From positions 8,556,001 through 8,620,000 of the forward strand of contig OZ234501.1 in NCBI GenBank assembly GCA_965153455.1: DNA of 64,000 nt. Reading direction: 5' to 3'. The notes under the pieces are model-generated. The model ran no database searches. It was not told where the DNA came from and saw only the letters and a program-made list of their open reading frames with translations. Each line of letters opens with the position of its first letter. Within the stretch, counting starts at the first letter, position 1. The DNA comes from Sphagnum compactum. Taxonomy: Eukaryota > Bryophyta > Sphagnopsida > Sphagnales. The position numbers and the translations under genes are program-made. Below, in pieces: positions 57,965 through 64,000 of the stretch.

Positions 57965-58800
57965 TTGTAGGAAAACTAAACAAGGCGATCGTAGGGAATG
58001 AAGTTCCTTAACTTGTCTACACCCACAACAAAAAAAGGGAACCAAAGTTTTCTCATTGTTGTGCTATGAGGAGCATGATAATGACGAGGATTTTTGCTCC
58101 CATGCCCACCTACTCTGGAGACAACCACACAAAAAAAAAGAAAAAAAAAGGAGTTGGAACTTACCCCATTGTTGCAAGATAACCACGCAAGTTAATGGTG
58201 GGGATTGAAATTCCTTTGCGTTTTAAAAAATTAGAAAAAAAAGGAATTGAAGCTCTTCCATTGCTGCATGGTGAGGAGCAAGGTGATGGTAGGGAGTTTT
58301 GCTTTCATGTGCCACTTGTTCTAAAAATGAAAATGTTGAAAAAAATGAAATAAAATGAAAGGGGGGGGGGGATGAGTCTCCCCCTGTTGATGCACACCGA
58401 CCACAACAATGGTAGGGAGTTTTGTTCTTCCGCTTGTTTACGCCAAGTTGAAAGGGGAAAAAATGGGGGGGGAGATCCCCCCCCCCCCCCCCCCCCAATT
58501 ACTTGTTGACCAATAACATGGCAATGGTGATGGCAGGGAGCTTCATCCCAGCCTTGCCTATTTTGATAACCAAAGAAAAGAATAAATAGAGAGGAGTTTC
58601 AACTTCCCCGTGTTTGCAAAAGGATCGTGATGGTATAATGTTGCTTGTTTATGCCAAGAACAAAAAAAATAAAAATAAAATAACTTCCTTTCATTGTTGC
58701 AAGACTAAGACCACAACAATGGCAAGGAATTTTGCCCCACACCTGCTTGCTTCAACAAGAAAAAAATTAATCCATTTACATGAGGCTGTGGTCATTTTGT
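57965..58800. repeat. Degenerate array of about 110-130-bp units
   Basis: About seven units share ACAATGGTAGGGAGTTTTG, a pyrimidine block ending CTTGTTY..., an AAGAAAAAAA run, then GAGTT(G/T)(C/G)AACTTCCCC and ATTGTTGCAAGA. Units differ by many substitutions and by G or C tracts. Confidence 0.75.
58463..58496. repeat. G tract facing a 20-base C tract
   Basis: About eight G, then AGAT, then 20 C (58477-58496). It can fold back on itself and is prone to length error in sequencing. Confidence 0.85.
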
Positions 58801-58809
58801 AGCTGCAAC

Positions 58810-59130
58810 ACATGCTAACAAGAAAAAGGACTTGGAAGCTTGTTGTTTGGGCAAATTTTGGCCAATACATGTTAGTTTATGTTAAATTCTTCATGAAACA
58901 TGAACACCAAATAATAAGGAGAAAAATGACAAGGTAGTTCAAGCTAACCTCTGGAAAATCTTAATTCACCTTGAATTATCACAAGTGATGGTTTTGTTTT
59001 CCAACTACTTTTCGAACAAGGAATGCCCAAAAAGAAACCCAAGCCCAGTTTATTAAGGACTCTAATCCTACATTATTAACTAGTATATTAATTATGTTAT
59101 TTATAAAAAAAGTGAAAATCTAAAGAAATG
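58810..59130. other. No gene seen
   Basis: AT-rich DNA before the next MITE. No repeat or coding signal recognised. Confidence 0.5.
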
Positions 59131-59134
59131 ACAT

Positions 59135-59525
59135 TAGAGAAATCCATAAAGTCACCCTATCTTCACCTTATTTTTGGGCCTCCTTTCACCTCCCAACCCT
59201 TCTTTTAGTGGCATCTATAAAGTAAGGAAATTTTATTAAGTCTCAGTATGAAATGCTAAATCTCAACATTTAATGCACAAGGTTTGAGAGGAATTATAGT
59301 AGTTGTATAAGTAGGAATAGTGAAAATTTATGTAGTAGCAATGGAGCCACTCAGGAAAAAAGAAAGATAGGGTGAAATTCAAGAACCATCAAAATTGATG
59401 GTTTTTTGAATTTCATCCCTCTTTGAATGCTAATGTGTTTTTTGTAGGTTTTTTTGAATCTCATCATGTGTATGACCAAACTTAGGTACTAGTGATGGCT
59501 TTTCTTGACTTTATGGATATTTCTA
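59135..59525 (+). mobile_element. MITE family M, form A, full-length copy 4
   Basis: Both ends are present: TAGAGAAATCCATAAAGTCA at the left, and the complement of TAGAAATATCCATAAAGTCA at the right. It is 391 bp, with the family core followed by the form-A half (CAAAATTGATGGTTTTTTGA, GAATGCTAATGTG, TTTTTTGAATCTCA). It defines the true right end of form A. Confidence 0.9.
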
Positions 59526-59529
59526 TTGT

Positions 59530-62030
59530 TCTAAAATAATTTTACATCAAGATTTTTTTGAAATGATGAAATATTTTGGAATATACCATTTGTTGACTTA
59601 TTTAGTCCTCAAGTTTAATATTGAAAAAAACTCAAACTTTTTTCATCCACTTAATATGTTAAAACCAAAAAAATGAAACCAAGCTTTTATTTGAAATTGT
59701 TGCTAGCAACAATTTAAAACTCTTTGCATTGAAGCTTCCCATAACAAAAAGAAAACACCCAACAAAGTTGTACACCTTATTGAAAAAGGAAAAACTATGT
59801 TGACCTAAAACAAAAACCATCTTGGGCTACTACATTCCATAAAACCAAACACCTTACACCTTGACCAAAATTTTCAAATGCAACAAAAAGAAAACTATTA
59901 TTGGCACCAATTTTCAAACTGAAAGTGGACAAAGAGGAGAAGAAAATGGAAAAGGAGTGGTTGGGCTATTATTTAACACATAAACTTCAAAGCTTATCCC
60001 TTTACTAAACTTCCTAAATTCAAATTTGGAACCCAAGCTTAAGCTCATGTTTTCTGCAAAATCATGTGTCGTTTAAAGAATGTTTAAAGAATGTTGTTAA
60101 CAATGGATTATCAATGCAAGATATGAGAGGTATGTGTTATAGACATTAACACCTGTATTGTTGTCATCATGTGTAAAAGTTGAGTTGTTTCTTTCATCTT
60201 CATTGTGTTCATCTTTTACATCATTTTGTGTAGTCATCTTATCCCCAACCATGTTTCCAGGAACAATGTGTCATCAATAGGTCGATTATTGTCCCCAACT
60301 ATCCAAACCCAATGTCATACGTGTATTTGAAATTTTATTTTTTTGTTAGTGGAAATTAAAGTTGTAATCCATATAGATACGGAAGATAATTGAACCTTTT
60401 GTGGTTATTATTCCATGATTTTAAAAACTATTTTTGTTGAACAAAATGAATTAATGTGTGGATGCAATAAATATGGGTGTGAGCAAAGTTCATCCATATC
60501 AATGCCTACAAATGGATATCAATTTCAAATTACATCCACATGTGCTTTCAATCATAAACATTCTACAATTATACAACCACATATATATATATATATATCA
60601 TGAAATGAATATTTTATTGGAGAAAACAACATGCCCCATTAGGTTTGATGATTTGTATTTAATTTAACATAATGATATTTTTGGACATTATGACTAGTTT
60701 ATTCAATACATTTAGTTTTCTTTACATGTTATTGAATGATGTTGGCACATTTAATAATGTTAACAATTGTGTTAGTTCCCGAATAATCATGGGATTTAAT
60801 TGTATAATCACTTAATTGCATAGCCTCCAATTGCAATAATCTAGATGTTGTGTCACATGGCCATTAACACATGTCTTGTACTAACCTTAAGATTATATGC
60901 TCAATGAAGATCTTATTTTATTACACACTTATGAATAATTCTTACAATAGCTTTCCAACAAGCATATGTTATAAAAACATTGCATGTGTTGTTTTTTTAT
61001 TAATGAGCAAATGTGCTTTCGATTAATGAGATTGTTCATTTTATTTAACCAATGCATTGGGTTTGTTGTGTGAGTGTCTCATAACCATTGAAGGAATTAA
61101 CAACAATTCTCTAGTGATTGTTAATGTATTTGAGTCGTTTTTAAGTACATTTCATCATCTTTGAGCTTTTTTCTTTACATGTACAAATTGTGGGACTTTG
61201 TTCTTGTGATCTTCCTTGCACAATGGAAACCTCACTACCCTCCCTTTTAATTTTTGTACAATCTATTAATTGCAGTAAATCTTGTAGTATGCAATTTGGA
61301 GGTTTTACAAGAACATACCATATATCCAAGTGAATAAAGGTTCAACTAGAAATTTGAAAAAATATGCTTTAGGCCAAAAAGATATGAAAAAAAAAAAAAT
61401 TCATTTGGAAAGGACTTTTGAAAACAAGGTGTAATTTTAACCTTTTCAAAAGTCCATAAATATGACTTGATTAAAGGTTCACAAAAAAATAAAATCAAAT
61501 TTAACTTTATTATTTCATTCTTCAACACATATTTAATCCTTATAAACAACTTATAGTGAAATTCAATGTGAATTCGTCAATTTCTTAGTAGTCTCAATAG
61601 TTGACAAGTTCATATTTGTATGTTTTCAAAAGTTCATTATTGACAATGAGTGCATTATTTGAAAAACTAAATACATAGTTGTTTTCATAATCAAGTTGTT
61701 AGTTTAAAACAAATTATCAATTGACAAATTAAAGAACACATTATTCACCATAATGATTTAGATACAATGCGCTTTGTAGACACCAAAAGTGAGCCACCAT
61801 ATTTTGCATTCACACATAAGCCTTGATCATCTTGATTACCTTTTCTTTTTTTTGGAGTCCTATTTCACTAGATGTCCAAATTTAATGCCTAATAAAAATG
61901 TTATTTTAATTAAAATTATTAATAAAAAGTCACGTGTTTTTCATCCCTTAAATTTCTAGTAAAAGTGAACATCCTTTTTAGTCAATGCAAATGCTTTAAT
62001 CAAGTTAAACTTCTAAAAATTTATGACTTC
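59530..62030. other. No gene supported
   Basis: AT-rich DNA with a (TA)n run at about 60580-60600 and long A/T tracts. No coding or repeat structure recognised. Confidence 0.5.
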
Positions 62031-62470
62031 CTGTAATGTTTTTCTCCATTCGTTAAATCTTAAGTGCATGACTAGAACCTTTTTGTCAAACCTTGACAAG
62101 CCTTCATGACTTGTGAATTCTAGTTTTTTCAAGTAGAAGCGTACTCATTAACTTTTCCAAGGTTGAGAGAATGAGCTCATTTAAGATTATCCTAACAAAA
62201 AGATAACATGAACTTGGCAACACATTGATGATATGTTCTACCTCCATATCATTGGTGGGCATTTCATTGAACTCAAAAAGTTCATTGATTGTGATTTTGA
62301 TGTTTTTCACAAAGTTAGTGATGGATTCTCCTTCATCCATCTTCAAGCTTGAGATTAAAAAAATTATCTAGCATGGCTTTTGTAGAGAAAATATTCTTTG
62401 AAATCTCCCATAGATATTTAATGTAATGTAAGATGTACAACACAACTACGTCCTCAAGCTTTCACTTGAA
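62030..62470 (-). pseudogene. Copia-type gag (UBN2) remnant
   Basis: The minus strand (62346-62104) encodes MDEGESITNFVKNIKITINE, then LFEFNEMPTNDMEVEHIINV, LPSSCYLFVRIIL and TLEKLMSTLLLEKTRI. This is the classic copia gag/UBN2 pattern (M.EG.S...H......N.L.......D......L..LP.SY......I......T...L...L...E.R). The frame is broken upstream at about 62350. No LTR or pol was found nearby. Confidence 0.85.
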
Positions 62471-62689
62471 AATGAAAAAAACATGAGCATTTTATCTCTT
62501 AAAAACATCAAGATGAGTGGTCACAATTGCCAAGGAGGTTGTAGTGGTGATTGTGTCATTTGCCTTGAGATAGGGTGTTGATTGCAGCATCACCATCTCC
62601 TTCAATGTACCTCTCTATCTTTCTCCTCCAAAAAGCTAAATCTTAGACTTCCAAGGGGGGAAGAAAGGGGGGGGAAGGGTGTTGGAATT

Positions 62690-63420
62690 TTTGGATTCTT
62701 ATAGTTCCCATCAAGTTTCCCATTTTCCCAATGTGCTCACCAACATGTTCCCAAAAAACACCTCACTTTATCCATATCCTTTGCCCTAACATCTAATCTT
62801 GTGCGACACTATAGAAACAGGCCAAATAGGTAGAGACTGCGATATTTATATTGGGACTCTCCAAAGAATGATTTAATTTTTTTTTGATGGGCCAATCAAA
62901 TGATGCCCATCATGAAGAAAAATTAAATCAAACTCGTATGGTCCCCACAATTAAATAGGGGAGTTGAATATGACACTTCTCCCACATTTTGTGCCCTGCC
63001 ATTAGCCCAAGCCAAAAATGGTGACAAATAGTTTTGAAAATAGAAGTTTGATGCAACCAATGAAAACGCTCTGGATGCACTCTTGATGGGCCCAATTTTT
63101 TCCATTTGGGGGTGGGGTTGAGGGAGTTTTTTTCCCCTTGTTCTCAATGTGTTCTCATCATGTTCCCATGAGATTCCCCAAGACGTTCCCAATAACACCT
63201 CAAGTTTTTATCTCATGTGATTTTCCCAAAGTTCAACTCTCATGTACTGAAAAAGGTGGGCTAAAAGGGCGTGCATTTGTTTCTATTTTGCAACTGGGGT
63301 CAGAGGTGGTGCTTCTATTGAGAAGTGCCCAACGTTCCAGAAAAATTGGTGATGGGCCAATCAATTGTGGCGCCTTCACAAAAATAAAATAAAATGAAAA
63401 GGGTGATGACCCATGAATTA
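62690..63420. repeat. Degenerate direct duplication rich in TTCCCA words
   Basis: Segments 62690-62960 and 63125-63420 share block order: CAATGTG(C/T)TC, CATGTTCCCA, AACACCTCA and GATGGGCCAATCAA. The first block resembles the complement of 12000-12100. Probably a dispersed repeat; the class is unknown. Confidence 0.5.
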
Positions 63421-63477
63421 ATTCCCTCACCACACAGGCAGATGTGGCTCCTTTAACCAATCCATCCATCCACTGTC

Positions 63478-64000
63478 CACTACATCTGTCATCTACCTCT
63501 GATACCACATTACTGTCGACAGATGATCTACAAATGGATGACATCTCTCGGTTTTGGACGGCATTGGACGAAGAGGTTTCTGAAGGTCTACGTCGATGTA
63601 TAATCTCGTTTCGCTTGTGCTCAGTGTAAAGAGGGTGTCCAGTACAATCTGCCATTTACCTCTGATACCACATTGCTGTCTCAAATTGACATACAAATGG
63701 ATGACATTTTGGATGGTCTTTAACTGCATACCTATTTGGCTGCTCGTTGTGGATGAATGAATCACGCCACTCAAATGAACGAATGAGGTTCATCTGTTAA
63801 TTTCGTCCTCGTTTTTGGACGTCATTGTATAAAGAGGTTTCTGAAGATCTACGTGGATATATAATCTCATTCCTGGGTCGCTCAGTATAAACAGGGTCTC
63901 CTCCACTACATCTGTTATCTACCTTTGATACCACATCCCTGTTTAAAGTTGACCTACAAATGGATGACATTTTGGATGATTTTTAACTGCATACCTATTT
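63478..64000. repeat. 262-bp-period repeat running off the window
   Basis: The block CTACCT(C/T)TGATACCACAT occurs at 63493, 63657 and 63919. The block GTTTTTGGACG(G/T)CATTG...AAGAGGTTTCTGAAG occurs at about 63550 and 63812. TGGATGACATTTTGGATG...ACTGCATACCTATTT occurs at about 63698 and 63960. The last two define a 262-bp period; the window ends inside a unit. Confidence 0.85.

Overview
The window looks like nuclear DNA of a land plant with a large, repeat-rich genome. Three things support this. There is a plant-type QCR7 gene (ubiquinol-cytochrome c reductase) with GT-AG introns. There is a short run of the plant telomere unit TTTAGGG. Remnants of Ty1/copia, Ty3/gypsy, LINE, SINE, CACTA-like and MITE elements fill most of the space between genes. 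Base composition is AT-rich, apart from a GC-rich LINE insert, two organelle-like patches and the first 1.5 kb. I cannot place the lineage more precisely; low gene density would fit a fern, lycophyte, gymnosperm or large-genome angiosperm.

Layout. 1-12.6 kb: mostly unassigned DNA with a 72-bp minisatellite, a SINE, MITEs and one possible coding exon (6881-7137). 12.65-13.05 kb: a MITE of the window's most repeated family. 13.755-21.411 kb: a complete but dead Ty1/copia element on the minus strand, with matching LTRs, 5-bp target duplication, primer-binding site and polypurine tract. A 2.2-kb CACTA-like element is nested in the end of its pol gene. 21.4-32.3 kb: AT-rich DNA with MITEs, a second SINE copy and two GC-richer organelle-like patches. 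32.345-33.888 kb: a young 5'-truncated LINE, still open for at least 439 codons, with a 16-bp target duplication. 34-48 kb: a Harbinger-like MITE, more MITEs, several tandem arrays, and an interstitial telomere repeat fused to a MITE.

48.6-53.3 kb is the only clear genic island. QCR7 (plus strand, four exons) is preceded by direct repeats carrying telo-box and site II motifs, as expected for a nuclear gene for a mitochondrial respiratory protein. On the minus strand, 1.4 kb beyond it, lies a two-exon gene for a 418-residue protein. I read it as a very divergent member of the uracil-DNA glycosylase fold that has lost the catalytic aspartate; this is the most interesting object in the window.

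54-64 kb: MITEs, a Ty3/gypsy gag remnant, a degenerate array of about 120-bp units, a copia gag remnant and a 262-bp-period repeat running off the right end.
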